Below the pieces are notes generated by a model. That model ran no database searches. It was not told the DNA's origin and saw nothing but the letters and a program-made list of their open reading frames with translations. From positions 51,178,001 through 51,242,000 of the forward strand of contig CANTUV010000024.1 of the NCBI GenBank assembly GCA_947685225.1: a stretch of 64,000 nt of DNA. The letters are read 5' to 3'. Numbering within the stretch: the first letter of the stretch is position 1; each line of letters opens with the position of its first letter. The DNA comes from Garcia nutans. Taxonomy: Eukaryota > Streptophyta > Magnoliopsida > Malpighiales > Euphorbiaceae. The position numbers were made by a program, and so were the translations under genes. Shown in pieces: positions 23,101-36,098 of the stretch.

Positions 23101-23696
23101 TTTAATGAGATACTTTCTAGAGGTAACTTGTTTAAGAAGAAATAAGAAATCTTGAGGAACATTTTCAAGTGTTTCAATTTTCTTGGATTCCTCATTTTGT
23201 GTTTCTTCTTCCTCCTCTGAGGTTTCTTTGAATAGTACCTTTGAAAGAAGTGTTTGAAGTATCTGTAAATCCTCAGATTATTTCTCTTTGAGTACTTTGA
23301 ATTCCATCTTTATGGATTTAATTTCCTCTTGAAGATTTTGTATTATGGGTGGCTGTTTTGAAGCTTTACCTTCTCCTAAAATCTTGGTTAACTTGTAAGA
23401 ATTTATATAATAGGTTGAGCTATAGGTTTTGAGGTGGATGACTTTGGATTTTCTCCTAAAGTTCTCATGAGTTTTTCTAAGAACTCTTTTTGTATTTCAA
23501 GATTTTCAACATGCTTAAGGATGTTAAGCATAAATTCTTGGTCCTCAGTAAGCATATTGATTTGTTTGGAAGGAGTTTTTGAATCATATTATGTATAAAA
23601 GGCACCAGTTGTTCCTATCTGGTCTATTTTGAGAGGTTCACTATTGCTAGTGGGTTTTGATTGAGATTAGTTACTGGAAGATTCAATAAGAAGGGC

Positions 23697-24008
23697 CTAT
23701 AATTTATGGAGGAGTTCTTCTTCTATATGATGCCATTGAAGCTTTTTATTGACACTATAGTATTTAGAAATATGTCCTTTCTTGCCACATCTATAACAAG
23801 TGACATCTTTCCTAGTTATGGTTTTTGAAGAGGAAGGCTCAGTTTTTCTAGAGAATTTCTTATAGGCTTTATTGGGTTTCCTATATAAGTCTTCTCTACT
23901 GGGCTTAAAATACCTCTTTTTTTTAATGGAAAGGGGATTTAGAAGGTTTGGTTTTTTTGCTACAGCTTCCTCCACAACCTTGTTCTTCATTAGTAGTGGA
24001 GAATTCAA
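23697..24008 (-). pseudogene. Caulimovirid coat-protein C-terminus with damaged zinc knuckle, full unit
   Basis: Open 103-residue frame homologous to 15950-16213. It keeps the basic serine-rich stretch and CYRCGKKGHISKY, but the last ligand position is Tyr, so the CX2CX4HX4C knuckle has lost its fourth Cys. The partial unit keeps all four. Confidence 0.8.
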
Positions 24009-26119
24009 ATTATTTGCAAATATTACCTAATTCTTTTTTTTTGTTTTCTCATTTCCTACTTCAAATGTTTTTGAAGTTTGGGATCTTGAAAAATCTAATC
24101 CTTCTCTTTTGGTAATGCTAATTAATTCTCCATAGGTTAAAAGGTTATAAGGAATGGGGTTTTCAAATGATTCCTTAGTCCTATTTCTAACCTTTTTTTC
24201 CTAAAAGAGTGGGTTAACTAGCAAGAAATTTTTTTACATCTTCCTTAAGCATTATCGTTAGGAAAATATTCTTGTAATATTGGAAATCACTCAGGTTTTT
24301 ACATCTGAGGTTGGAAAAGGAGTTCTGCATTTTCATCCTTAAGGTAAGAAGGATCACTTATGAAATGTAATGAAATTGTGAAAATTAGGGTTGCAACTGC
24401 ATCTGGAATAGTTTCTCCTAATTCATTGAGAATCAAAGTCCCATCCTCAGTAGTTTAGATTGATCCTAGAATGTCCAACTATTGTTGAGGTATGAGATAA
24501 TGGTCCCACCATCCTTTAAGTTGTCCTAAAAATCCAGCTATAAGGAGTTAAACTATGGCTCTATCTGGGATTTCTATTTGAGATTTGTAGGCATTTGCTA
24601 CCATAGTCATTTGTTGAAGGAAACTAAAGATGTTATATTTTGTCGTACCATCTAACTTCCATTCATAGACTATAGAGGCATTGAATTTGAATTGATTTAG
24701 GATATTGGGTCTATTTTCTAGTCATAAATCTGGTGCAGTAGAAACTACTAAGGGTTGTTTTTTTGGCCAATAAATTTTATTCAATCTTAGGCTTTGACTA
24801 GCATCTTCAGACTCAGAGTGTTGTTCTACAACACGAACAATATTTAATGCTTGTGCTTGTGATGGAGTTTTGAGAATTATTCGAGGAGTGCTAGAGCTCT
24901 GGGTGTTTGATTTCTAGCTAATCCTATTGAATTAGTCCTTAATAGCCTATACGAAGTCTGACATATTGTCTTGAATATGCTTTTAGCTAGTTTTAGACAT
25001 CATAAATGGCTTGAAGATAGGAGTTTTTTACTTTTGAACTTTTCCGTGTTTCAATAGTGTTTATCTTCTGTATTTTCTAAATCCTAGTGAGCTGTGTTCC
25101 TAGGGTATTAAAGTAGGCACTGGTGAAATTCTTTTGGGAGACAAGATTCTTAAGGTTGACAAAAGATTCTTCATTTGGAATTTTGAATGGGGTTGCTTCC
25201 ACTTGTGACTCAAAATGAGTAAATTTTATTTGTCTCAAAGGTGGATATTCTGACTGAATTTTCCTACCATAAGCCAGTTCCTATATGGAATTTTTCCCTA
25301 ACTGTGACAAGGTTGAGGGATTTTGAATATGAAAAAGGATATGAAATTCCTTCTTGTAAGGCATGAATTTCAAACCAGTCAAAGAAGAAAATATGAACTT
25401 TGTTTTGAAGAACAAAATCATAATATTTTGACTGTATTTCCTTCTTTATTCAAGGAAACTTTTAAAAAACTAGTTTCTTTTTTCTTGTGTTTGAAACTGA
25501 GTAGAAATCATCATGAAGAAATTTTTTATCAACTTTAAACTCATTTTCTATGATATTTAATTCATTGATAACATTTTGTGTTATAGCTGAAAGAGTTGGT
25601 AAAGTTGGTGGAGATACCTGACATTTTATTTGTTCAGGCTCTATGCAGACTGGCTGAGCTATGTTTGAGCTATAGTCTACATTCTGAAAGTTGGCAATAG
25701 GAATGCTAGATTTAGAATGTCTATGTCAAATGGGTTATAGACCACTATTGTTTTGGCCTAGAAATGGAAGGTAAATAATAATAGGAGTATTTGTTTCCTG
25801 TTGGTCATTACCTTGGTTTGTGAAAGGTAAGTGAATAACAGGAGCAAGGTTGATCTTCTGTTGTGACTAGGAAGACAGCATGTAAATGACTGAGGGTATT
25901 GTAGAAATATTTCCCAAGTATATAGCACTAGATGTTGAAGAAGTATCTGAAAATCTAGAGCTGTGAGACCTATTGATTGACACATCCATTATCAATTTGT
26001 GTTATTTCTCTGAGGTGTGTATTAGGCCAAGAGCTTAAAGGTTTGTTGGGTTTTACTGTGCCTTCCAAGATCCATTCATCTGGAAGATTAATATCTTTCC
26101 ACTAAATTTGTCTTGAAAT
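24009..26119 (-). pseudogene. Decayed viral polyprotein region, full unit
   Basis: Aligns with 16214-18320 of the partial unit, with many substitutions and small indels. No long frame remains. It ends where solo LTR 1 interrupts it. Confidence 0.6.
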
Positions 26120-26124
26120 TACAG

Positions 26125-28349
26125 TGTAACACCTCTATACCCTGTATACGTACCAAGCATGCTTAAACGATTGTAATATACGTATACTGAATATAGAAAA
26201 TGCTACGGTTTAAAAAGACACAACAAATATCTTTGTAAATAAGTGAAACCAATCTCAAACAAATAAAAGAAATCCAAAAGACACTATATATAAAATGTTT
26301 AATAATTCACAGCGGAAGTTATTACAAATATGTTATAAATCAAAGTTTACAAAACATAGAATATATACATGATTGGCAGCTCTTCTCTGATCTTTAAGTC
26401 CCAAAATGAACTCTTTAATTTCTACTCTCACTCGGTCTCGAAGAACTCTCAGGTTCAACTCTGTCACCTGCGCGATTAAACACTATCGCGCTAAGCCATC
26501 GGCTTAGTAGTACAAAATATACCAACACTATACTTTAAGGCAATGCAATGTTACACATCTAAATTATAAAGTTAACATCATAGGTGAAAAGCTAACATCA
26601 CACCTTTATATTTCATAAACCATACACATAAAAGCACATCACATTATCATATCACACTACATTCAATGTCATAACAATATTCATATTACATCTTCATAGT
26701 TCCAATGATTTTACCATTCAAGAATCACATTATATACAAAGACAAGCATGGGCCCAAAACACTCTAATATGCCATTCAATTTTCAGAGTTAGTTCTTTGG
26801 TTTTATTATCACATTTATCATTATCATAAACCCAACTAGGCTTCAAGGATTTAGGTTCAACCAAGCTTCAAGGGGAACAAAGCATGCTAAGTATCAACCC
26901 AACTTGGCTTCAAGAACCAACCCAACCTAGCTTCAAGGGTTGTAACATTTCAATTAGGCTTCAAGGATCAAATCCAACCTAACTTCAAGAGAATGTTACC
27001 AATAGGCATGCCACCAATAACAAAACTCTGAAAATGAATAACACATTAGACACACAATTCATTTATTATTTCATTCTCAAATCTCATCATCAATTAGGCA
27101 AACATGCCTTATGCTCTTTCAATGGAATCATCATAGCCAATTACAATGGCTTCACATCACATTTGAGTTATCATAACCAATCACAATGGCCTCATATCAT
27201 TTCATATAGCATCTTATCATTCACAAGATTCACAATGCATATAACATAACATTGTTCATATAGTATCATATGCATAATCAAATGTATGTTCAATCTCATC
27301 AATGCAAGAAGAACAAAAAACCAAACACAGTAACCAACACACTCAAGGGACACGGCCAAGCTTGTGGCCGTGTCTCTCAACCAAAAGCAACAGAATCAAA
27401 CATGGGCAAGGGACACGGCCGTGTCCTCTCCAAAAATCATCCAACACGGCCAAATTTCCATCGACTTGGCCATGTCTCTCAAAAATCCTTTAGTTTTGGC
27501 CGTGTCTCTTATGAACAAAAACCCTAACCATAGCCAACACTCTTTTGATTGAAATTAAACATATTATGCACAACATAAACTCATTCAAATGAATGTAATC
27601 AAAGTTATTAACACTTATTTTGCATGTTTAACACAATATCCACATTAACCATACATATAATCATTTACCACTTCAAAACCCTAAAACCAACTTCACTCTT
27701 GATCTTTCACCATCAACCTCCACTTAACTCACCATCTTCAAAACAAAACCAACACCAATTCAATTTCTTTTAACTTACAATCAATTTCAACACTTGTAAA
27801 CACATCTCAAACACACCAAATCATAATATCAACAAACTATAACTCATCTTATACACAACTTCAAAATAACAAAAAGAAACAAGAGAGTACTTACCTAAAT
27901 TGAAGATATTTCACAAATCTCCAACTTAAACCTTTGATTCTTCCTTCAAATTGAATTTGAATTAAACAAATCTCACTCTTGCTCCCTTCCTTTGAAATGG
28001 CCGGCCAACATATGGGAAAGAGAAGAAGAAATGAAGAAAAATCAAATTATCATCTCTTTAAATCTCCACCATGCATTCCAAAAAGGAAAATTACTTAAAT
28101 GCCCTTTTCTATTTGTTCACATATCCTTTAAAACTCTTGCCCTCTTTAGTAATTTCACACATCCCAAATTAAAATATCTTCTTCCCTTAACTCTCCATTT
28201 GACCAACATATATGTTATATATATTAACATATATACAACATATACATTCCATTAACACAATCATTTCCTTTGCAAAAACATATGTACATTAAATTCAAAT
28301 CAAACAACAATTGTATTAAAACTTCCAGGGCATACATTGGGATATTACA
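26125..28349 (-). mobile_element. Solo LTR 1 (Tekay/Del-related gypsy), TSD TACAG
   Basis: Bounded by TGTAACACC and GATATTACA, with the 5-bp duplication TACAG at 26120-26124 and 28350-28354. No internal region or second LTR, so it is the scar of LTR-LTR recombination. Orientation is inferred from similarity to the LTR of the Tekay element at 43492-61233 (same hairpin pair, same termini). 2225 bp. It contains GGCCGTGTC palindrome repeats (27340-27510) and repeats on CAACCCAACTTGGCTTCAAG (about 26830-27000). Short frames in it are not genes. Confidence 0.9.
26471..26507 (-). other. Conserved double hairpin in solo LTR 1
   Basis: CGCGAT (26471-26476) pairs with ATCGCG (26485-26490). Immediately after, CTAAGC (26491-26496) pairs with GCTTAG (26502-26507). 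The same pair of stems occurs in the Tekay LTR copies. Confidence 0.6.
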
Positions 28350-28697
28350 TACAGTGTTTGATCTAGATAGATCCGTAGTAAAAGCAATGTTTCTCCTTTT
28401 GTGCTTTGAAATCTATATTTTATAGCAAAAGCAGAAACCATGGCCTTGTAATGCACCTTATGAATAAGGGCAACTGGAATGGATCCTTCTATCATGTGAT
28501 ACTTCTATCATGTGATAATTATGGGTCTTGATCTGGAGGACCAAAGACCAAAGGATATTTTTATCATTTAAGGAAATTGCAAAATTTAGGTAACAATCAA
28601 AGGAAATCGGACCTCTGCATAAGATGAATTCTAAAGAGCTTAACAATGAGTCTTGGAAATTGGTGAATTTGATATCCCTAAGGACTGCTAGAATTAA
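28350..28697 (-). pseudogene. Viral movement-protein segment between two solo LTRs
   Basis: Aligns with about 18320-18610 of the partial viral unit. It is the C-terminal side of the movement-protein gene, cut off by solo LTR 1 on one side and solo LTR 2 on the other. The short minus-strand frame at 28458-28724 belongs to it and runs into the LTR. Confidence 0.7.
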
Positions 28698-31124
28698 TGT
28701 AATGCCCTTATACCCTAAATACAAATAATCCTATATACGTAAAATGCATATCTAGGTACAAAGGTATTACAATAAATACATATAATAACCCTCATTTTAA
28801 TATTAAAAATAATTTATAAATTTATAAAAGAAAATTCTATTGGAAAATTTGGCTAGAGATTTGTCCTTAGTTTTAATAAATCCCAAAATCAACTGATACA
28901 CAACATGCACAAAACATCTCTCCCAAATTAAAGTTTACAACCAATCCTCCAATTCACTACTTTATTAATTTACCTATAAAAGTTTAAATCTAACATATTT
29001 CTCATCATAAGTATTTAAAAATATACATATATAACATTTCTAAATTAATTTATTAAACATATGTTTTATTTTATAAAACCAAAGTTCATAATGTGAAAAC
29101 TATACATGTATGCAGCACCGTCATGGTTGGTCTCATGACAAAACACAACTTCAAATCTTAAAATCTAACTGGTCCACTCTATTCCACATATCTTTTACCT
29201 ACACAATACATTTCAATCTCGCTATGCAAATAGCTTAGTGGTACATATTTTCATAATAAATAACAATTAAATCAAAATTATTTGTTTCATAATTTGAAAT
29301 GCATTATTTAAACAAATCCTCATCAACTATAAATGATACACTCCACAGTACTTATGGTTTCATAAACCATAAAAACATAGTACCTCCACAACTCATACCA
29401 TTCACCAATATGACATAATCATACATATACACACACAATGAGTCTAGCATTATGTTTAAAGTGCTCCAAAGGTCCAACACCAGGGACATAATATCACATA
29501 TCACAAGCCTTCCTCTATCGACAATGGAGGCAAGTGTCAGATATCACATGAAGGCCACCTCCTCTTGACACCGAGGGCAAAGTGTCAAATGTATCACCCA
29601 AAGGCCACCCTCTATCGACACCAGAGATAGAGTGTCTATCATCACCTGAAGGCCATCTCCTTAACACATATATACCAACAACACTTTCTATGACCATTCC
29701 CACACTACACTTTATATAATCATGATTCACATTCACAATGTGACTCATTCTACACATGTTGTCACATTATATACTCATATAGTACATCATACCACTTTAC
29801 ATTAATATACTTCACACACTTTATATATAATCATTAATTTTACATTGAACAAATATCCAATGTGACACTTACCACATAACTATGCAACTAGCATAGGATA
29901 TGTGAATATCCAAATTATAAAATAATCATATACATTATACCAAAATCATACTTAATAAAATCTCCAGCCATTTAGAAATGTACTAACCTTAATTCACTTC
30001 CAAAACAACTTAACACCTCTTTTTAAGCCAAACCCTAAACTTCACCACTTCCACCAATTTGATCTACACACACATAAATCCAGCAACAAGTAACATTACT
30101 TATTTAAATCCATTTCCATGGTCAATCTATATCAAATCATCGATAAACATATAATTTCCATCAAAATCCCAATAAACACTAATTTCAACCTTTTCCACTT
30201 TGTTTAAAATCCATCTAACCCAACTCATTTCTAATATTTAACTATAAAATCATTACTTACATATCAAAATAACTTATTTCAATAATTATAGTTACTTCTA
30301 TCCAAAACTTTAATTTCACATAACCTTCCATAAACCCTAATTTCATCTAAACTTATCCATATTCAATTTCCAACCATAAAATCATCTCATATATATATAT
30401 ATATTAAAATAATATTAAATCACTTCATTATGATAATTAAAACCATTGATATTAAAACCCTAATTTTTATATAATTTTTCCATAACCCTAAATTCATCAT
30501 TTATAGTCATCTCAACAAATCAATTAACAAATCATCACAAATCTATTATTTTAATTCATTTACTATCAATTTTGCTAACATATTTTATCTCTCTAAACAT
30601 TCAAAACATAACCTTAAAAACTCAAAACAACAACCTTTACAAGAACTAATTACTTGATTTTCTTGATTTCTCTTCAAGAACAACTTGTAATCCTTTGACT
30701 TTTGGCTTCATTTGTTGTCTTAGAAGAAACTCTCTCTCTCTCTCTCTCTAGCTCTAGAAAATCAGCCACAACAAAAAGAAAAGGAAGAAGAAGACTATTT
30801 TTTATTTCTTTCTTCATTTACCATCCATATATATTAACATAATTAATTATTTAATTATATATTTAAATTTCTTTTAATATCAACCAAGTATTTCCTTCTT
30901 CCTTTGACTTTTCTTTTATTTATTTAATTATCATCTTCCCATCCATAAATATATATGTATATATATATATTTCATTTATATTTTATTTATATGTTATGTG
31001 TATTATATATATAATGTATATATTAAGTATATAATATGTATATATCTTGTATTTATCTCTTCCAACATACTAACTACACTCCAAATTAATTATTTAATAG
31101 TATTTTAAATCTTTGGGTGTTACA
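28698..31124 (-). mobile_element. Solo LTR 2 (Tekay/Del-related gypsy), TSD ATTAA
   Basis: Bounded by TGTAATGCCC and GGGTGTTACA, flanked by ATTAA at 28693-28697 and 31125-31129. 2427 bp, no internal region. More diverged from the Tekay LTR than solo LTR 1, but it shares the TAGCTTAGTGGTAC segment and overall layout. It contains a roughly 60-bp repeat around AAGGCCACC (29510-29660), a (TC)n run at 30731-30750 and AT-rich microsatellite sequence at 30945-31040. No gene. Confidence 0.88.
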
Positions 31125-31232
31125 ATTAAAGTATTTAACCTTCTTTTATTAGGGGTTTTATACCAACCTGTACTAGTCCTATGTGGATATATTTGAAATG
31201 TTTGTCCATATGTTTTTGTAAGGATTTGGAAG
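31125..31232 (-). pseudogene. Viral movement-protein core fragment between solo LTR 2 and copia
   Basis: The 108 bases correspond to about 18606-18713 of the partial unit and include the core GLVQVG-type block of the movement protein. It is split from its continuation by the copia element. Confidence 0.7.
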
Positions 31233-31389
31233 TGTTATGGAAAGTCAAATGTTATATATTATTTATAGGATTAGATTTAGGACTTACCTTATTTTGACTT
31301 ACCTTAATTTAGTCTAGAATCTTGTATATATATATGTATATTGTTCATTATGAAATATATAGAAAATCATTCTCTTTTAAGATTCAACA
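31233..31389 (+). repeat. 5' LTR of the copia element
   Basis: Begins TGTTATGG and ends TTCAACA. A TATATATATATG stretch near 31325-31337 is a likely TATA region. Confidence 0.95.
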
Positions 31390-31401
31390 TGGTATCAGAG
31401 C
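31390..31401 (+). other. Copia primer binding site, tRNA-Met
   Basis: TGGTATCAGAGC directly follows the LTR. This is the canonical initiator tRNA-Met primer site of plant copia elements. Confidence 0.95.
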
Positions 31402-31817
31402 GAGTGTGAATTCTGTTGCTCTGTTTGGAGAGCGTTCGAGAGAATTCTTTCTCTGTTTCGGTATTTATTCACAAAGCTACTATGCTATTCGGTCATCTAT
31501 CTAGACTGTTTTCTTTTCATCACAGCCCTTCCCGGCAGAAGCGCAGGTCTCAGATCGGCCTGTTCCCGAAATCCGGTGGCCTGAAGTTCAGCGAGTGAAG
31601 CTCATGCGCCGGTTGAATTTTTCCAGCAGATTCACGCTCCGGCGCGTGGCAGCGCGTGAGGTGTTTTTCGGCGATCTTTTTTTCTGGTTCGGGGTCATTT
31701 TTTGGTAGTGTTTTCGTATTCTGCTGATCCAGCCTTGGTCAGGTGCTGTTTTCTCTATTTTTTGGTTCTGCTATTGTTACTGTTTTGTGATTTGTTGTGT
31801 GGTCCTTGCCTTGCATC
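31402..31817 (+). other. Copia 5' untranslated leader
   Basis: Non-coding leader between primer site and gag. The short frames in it are not conserved copia proteins. Confidence 0.6.
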
Positions 31818-34800
31818 ATGGGAGATTCAAAAACTATTGTCACTGATGTTATTCCAGTAGTTAATCGAATCACAGATCATAAATTGAATGAAAACAATTT
31901 TTTAGATTGGAGCAGAACTATTAGAATTTATTTAAGGAGTGTTGAAAAAGATGATCACCTGACTAATGATCCACCAGATGGTAAGGATAAACAAGCTTGG
32001 GAAAGAGAAGATGCTAGATTGTTTTTGCAAATTAAAAATTGCATTGGCAGTGATGTAGTTGGTTTAATTGGTCATTGTGAGTATGTTAAAGAGTTAATGG
32101 AGTACCTTGAATTCTTATACTCGGGTAAAGGAAACTTGAATCGTATGTATGATGCATGTAAGGCATTATATCGAGTAGAGCAGCATGATAGGCCTCTTAA
32201 AGTATATTTTGCTGAGGTGAAGAGGATCTATAAAGAACTTAATGTTCTTATGCCATTTAGTTCTGACATTAAGGTTCAGCAAACCCAAAGAGAGCAAATG
32301 GTGGTTTATGAGTTTTCTTGCAGGATTGTCTCCTACATTTGAGACTGCCAAATCTCAAATCCTTTCTAGCAGTGAAGTTCCGAATCTGAAAGAAGCTTTT
32401 TCTCATGTGCTACGCAATGAAAGTTCTAATCCTATTGCTTCTTTACCTCCTATTCAAAGTGCTCTTGTGAGTCATGATTCAGGACAACATGGGAACCAAG
32501 GTAAAGGAGGCAATAATCGTGGTGGTAGTAATCGGGATTCAGTTGTTGTTTGCTATTATTGCCATGAGCCGGGTCATACTAAACGGTTTTACAAGAAGCT
32601 ACTGAACAAACAACATAGAGCGCATATGGCTACTCAAGAATCCGGGAATGTTTCCTTAGATAATACTGTGACCATTTCAGCTGCCGAATATGCTGAATTA
32701 TCTCAATTTCGTTCATCTAAGATGGTTGATTCATCTGTTGCTGCTGCTGCCAATTCAGGTACACCTAACACATGTCTTATGTCTGCCTCATCAAAATGGG
32801 TTATTGATTCTGGGTGCACAGATCACATGATAGGTACCCCTAGTCTCTTATCTTCATTAAAGGAACCTGATAAATTTCGTAGGAATGTTACTTTAGCTGA
32901 TGGATCTAAGACTTCTGTTACTGGTATTGGTATTGCCAATCCCACTCCATCCCTTCCTTTGTCCAAAGTCTTGTGTTTGCCTAAATTCTCATTTAATCTA
33001 TTGTCGGTCAGCAAAATCACTCAAACATTGAATTGTTGTGTCACCTTCTTTCCTTTCTTTTGTGTATTTCAGGATCTTTTGACGAAGTAGATTATTGGTA
33101 GAGGACGTGAGTCGGATGGCCTGTATCATTTGGATGATCAAATATCAACCTCTTTGGCATGTGCTGGTGTTATCTCTCCTTTTGAAGTTCATTGTCGGCT
33201 TGGTCACCCATCTTTATCTTCCTTAAAGAAGTTATATCTGCAATTTCAGTCTTTGTCTGTTTTGGATTATGAGTCGTGTCAGTTTGCTAAACATCATCGT
33301 TCACATTTAATGTCTCGAGTCAATAAACGGGCTTCGTCCCCTTTTGAGATAGTCCATTCTGATGTTTGGGGTCCATGTCCTGTTACTTCCCAAACTGGTT
33401 ATAGGTATTTTGTTACTTTTGTTGATGATTTTTCTCGCGTTACTTGGCTTTACTTAATGAAACATCGTTCTGAGATTTTTTCTATATTTTATTCATTTTG
33501 TGCTGAAATTAAAACTCAATTTCAAAAATCTATTTGTATATTACATAGTGATAATGCCAAGGAATATTTGTCTAGTTCTTTTCAATCCTATATGTCACAG
33601 AATGGCATTCTTCATCATACCTCTTGTGTTGATACACCTCCCCAAAATGGGGTTGCAGAAAGGAAAAACAGACATCTTCTTGAAGTTTCCAGAGCCCTCC
33701 TTTTTCAAATGAAAGTACCTAAGCATTTTTGGGCTGATGCTGTGTCCACTGCTTGTTTTCTCATTAATCGTATGCCTTCGGTTGTTCTTAATGGTGCAAT
33801 TCCATACAATGTGTTATTTCCTTCTAAAGCTTTGTTTCCGATTAGTCCTCGTATCTTCGGGTGCACTTGTTTTGTGCGTGATGTTCATCCACAGGTTACC
33901 AAATTAGATCCCACATCCCTCCGTTGTGTCTTTCTTGGATATTCTCGTCAACAGAAAGGGTATAGATGTTTTTCTCCTGACTTGAATCGGTATCTTGTTT
34001 CTATAGATGTTACCTTTTTTGAACAAACACCATTCTTTTCTTCCTCTTCTACTTATGCAGGACAGGGGGAGGAAGATGATCTTTTAGTTTATACTGTGCA
34101 TCAGCGTGTTGATTTTGCTCCTACACCTAACCCTTCTGTTTCCGATTCTTCTCTTGATATTCCTGCACCAGCACCTACTCGTCCTCGTTTTGATCAGGTT
34201 TATTCTAGAAGATCGATCGCTGCCGACTCACATCCTCCGCCTGATGCTTCGACAGAAGCTCCACCCCAAGATCTTGATCTTCCTATTGCTATTCGAAAAG
34301 GTAAACGCTCATGTACTTATCCTCTTTCCTCCTTTGTGTGTTATGATTATTTGTCTTCCTCATCGCGTTGTTTTGTAAGCCGCCTAGATTCGATTTCTAT
34401 TCCTACCTCTGTCTCCCAAGCTCTGTCTCATTCTGGTTGGCAAGCAGCAATGGCAGACGAAATGGCAGCTTTGGATAACAATGGTACTTGGGATCTTGTG
34501 ACTCTTCCCGAAGGAAAAAAGGCTATTGGATGCAAATGGGTATTCACTGTTAAGGTTAATCCTGATGGGTCTGTTGCTCGGCTTAAAGCCCGTTTAGTTG
34601 CAAAGGGATATGCTCAGGTTTATGGAGTTGATTACTCTGATACTTTCTCTCCTGTGGCCAAATTGACATCTATTAGATTGTTTATTTCTCTTGCAGCTAC
34701 TTATGGTTGGTCTTTGCATCAGTTGGATGTGAAAAATGCTTTTCTTCATGGTGATCTCCAAGAAGAGGTTTATATGGAGCAACCACCAGGTTTCGTTGCT

Positions 34801-35934
34801 CAGGGGGAGAAGGGTAAGGTTTGCAAGCTTCGCAAATCTCTTTATGGCTTGAAGTAAAGTCCTCGAGCCTGGTTTGGAAGGTTTTCTACTGTGGTGTAGA
34901 AATTTGGCATGAAGAAGAGTATTTTTTATCATTCTGTGTTTTTTAGAAGTTCAGATGCTGAGGTGATTTTACTTGTGGTTTATGTTGATGATATTGTTAT
35001 TACAGGAAGTGACTTGGCTGGTATATCATCACTTAAATCATATCTTCAGTCTCAGTTTCAGACAAAAGATTTGGGTCTCTTGAAATATTTTCTAGGTATT
35101 GAGGTATCTAGATGTAAGAAAGGGATTTTCCTGTCACAAAGGAAATATGTAGTTGATCTATTAAAAGATACTGGCAAGATGGGTGCCAAGCCATGCTATG
35201 TTCCAATGATTCCTAACCAACAGTTTATAACTGAAGGTGAATTGTTCCATGATCCAGAGATGTATAGAAGATTGATTGGAAAATTGAATTATCTTACAGT
35301 GACGCGATCAGATATTGCTTACTCAGTGAGTGTTTTAAGTCAATTTCTATCTTCTCCTACTGTCACTCATTGGGAAGTGTTAGGGCAGATCCTATGCTAT
35401 TTGAAAGCCTCTCCAGGGCGTGGTATTCTTTATAGTAATCATGGACATGTGAATATTGAATGTTTTTCTGATGCGGATTGGGCAGGTTCAAAAATTGATA
35501 GACGATTAACTACAGGGTATTGTGTGTTTGTAGGAGGGAACTTGATATCATGGAAAAGCAAGAAGCAGAGTGTAGTGTCTCGTTCTAGTGCAGAAGCTAA
35601 ATATCGAGCTATGGCTCAATCAACTTGTGAAATTATTTGGGTTCATCAGTTATTGGAAGAAGTTGGTTTTAAGTCATCCTCACCAACAAAGTTGTGGTGT
35701 GACAATCAAGCTGCACTCCATATCGCCTCAAATCCAGTATTTCATGAATGTACTAAACACATAGAGATAGATTATCATTTCATTCGAGAAAAGATTCAGT
35801 GTGGTGTTATATCTACTGAGTACGTCAAGACAGGCGAGCAGCTTGGTGACATTTTCACCAAAGCTTTGATGAGTTCTCGAGCTAACTATTTTTGTAACAA
35901 GTTGGGCATGATTGATATATATGCTCCAACTTGA
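31818..35934 (+). pseudogene. Copia gag-pol polyprotein with one frameshift and three stops
   Basis: Start taken at MGDSKTIV. Gag (31818 to about 32460) changes frame near 32305, inside a GGTTT run. A zinc-knuckle region (CYYCHEPGHTKRFY, about 32551-32592) has Tyr at the last ligand. Protease has WVIDSGCTDHM (about 32797-32829). Integrase has the HCRLGHPS block, HSDVWGP, HSDNAKEY and NGVAERKNRH, so its three acidic residues are present; one Cys of its zinc site is Tyr (LDYESCQFAKH). RT has DVKNAFLHGDLQEEVYM and an intact YVDDIVITGSD (about 34981-35013). RNase H has RSSAEAKYRAMA. Stops: TAG 33088-33090, TAA 34855-34857, TAG 34897-34899, all at CAA/CAG-like positions. The final 341 residues are open to 35934. 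Confidence 0.92.
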
Positions 35935-35941
35935 GGGGGAG
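35931..35941 (+). other. Copia polypurine tract
   Basis: TTGAGGGGGAG, overlapping the gag-pol stop codon and touching the 3' LTR start. Confidence 0.9.
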
Positions 35942-36098
35942 TGTTATGGAAAGTCAAATGTTATATATTATTTATAGGATTAGATTTAGGACTTACCTTA
36001 TTTTGACTTACCTTAATTTAGTCTAGAATATTGTATATATATATGTATATTGTTCATTATGAAATATATAGAAAATCATTCTCTTTTAAGATTCAACA
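35942..36098 (+). repeat. 3' LTR of the copia element
   Basis: Same 157-bp length as the 5' LTR. The only difference seen is C versus A within TCTAGAATNTTG. Confidence 0.95.

Larger units (their letters stand above)
31233..36098 (+). mobile_element. Ty1/copia retrotransposon, complete, TSD GGAAG
   Basis: LTRs of 157 bp (31233-31389 and 35942-36098) differ at one base. GGAAG flanks both sides (31228-31232, 36099-36103). It has a tRNA-Met primer site, a gag-pol region in the copia order (gag, protease, integrase, RT, RNase H) and a polypurine tract. 4866 bp. Very short LTRs are typical of Ale-like copia elements, but I did not establish the lineage. It is inserted in the viral movement-protein gene and is one of the younger insertions here. 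Confidence 0.97.
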
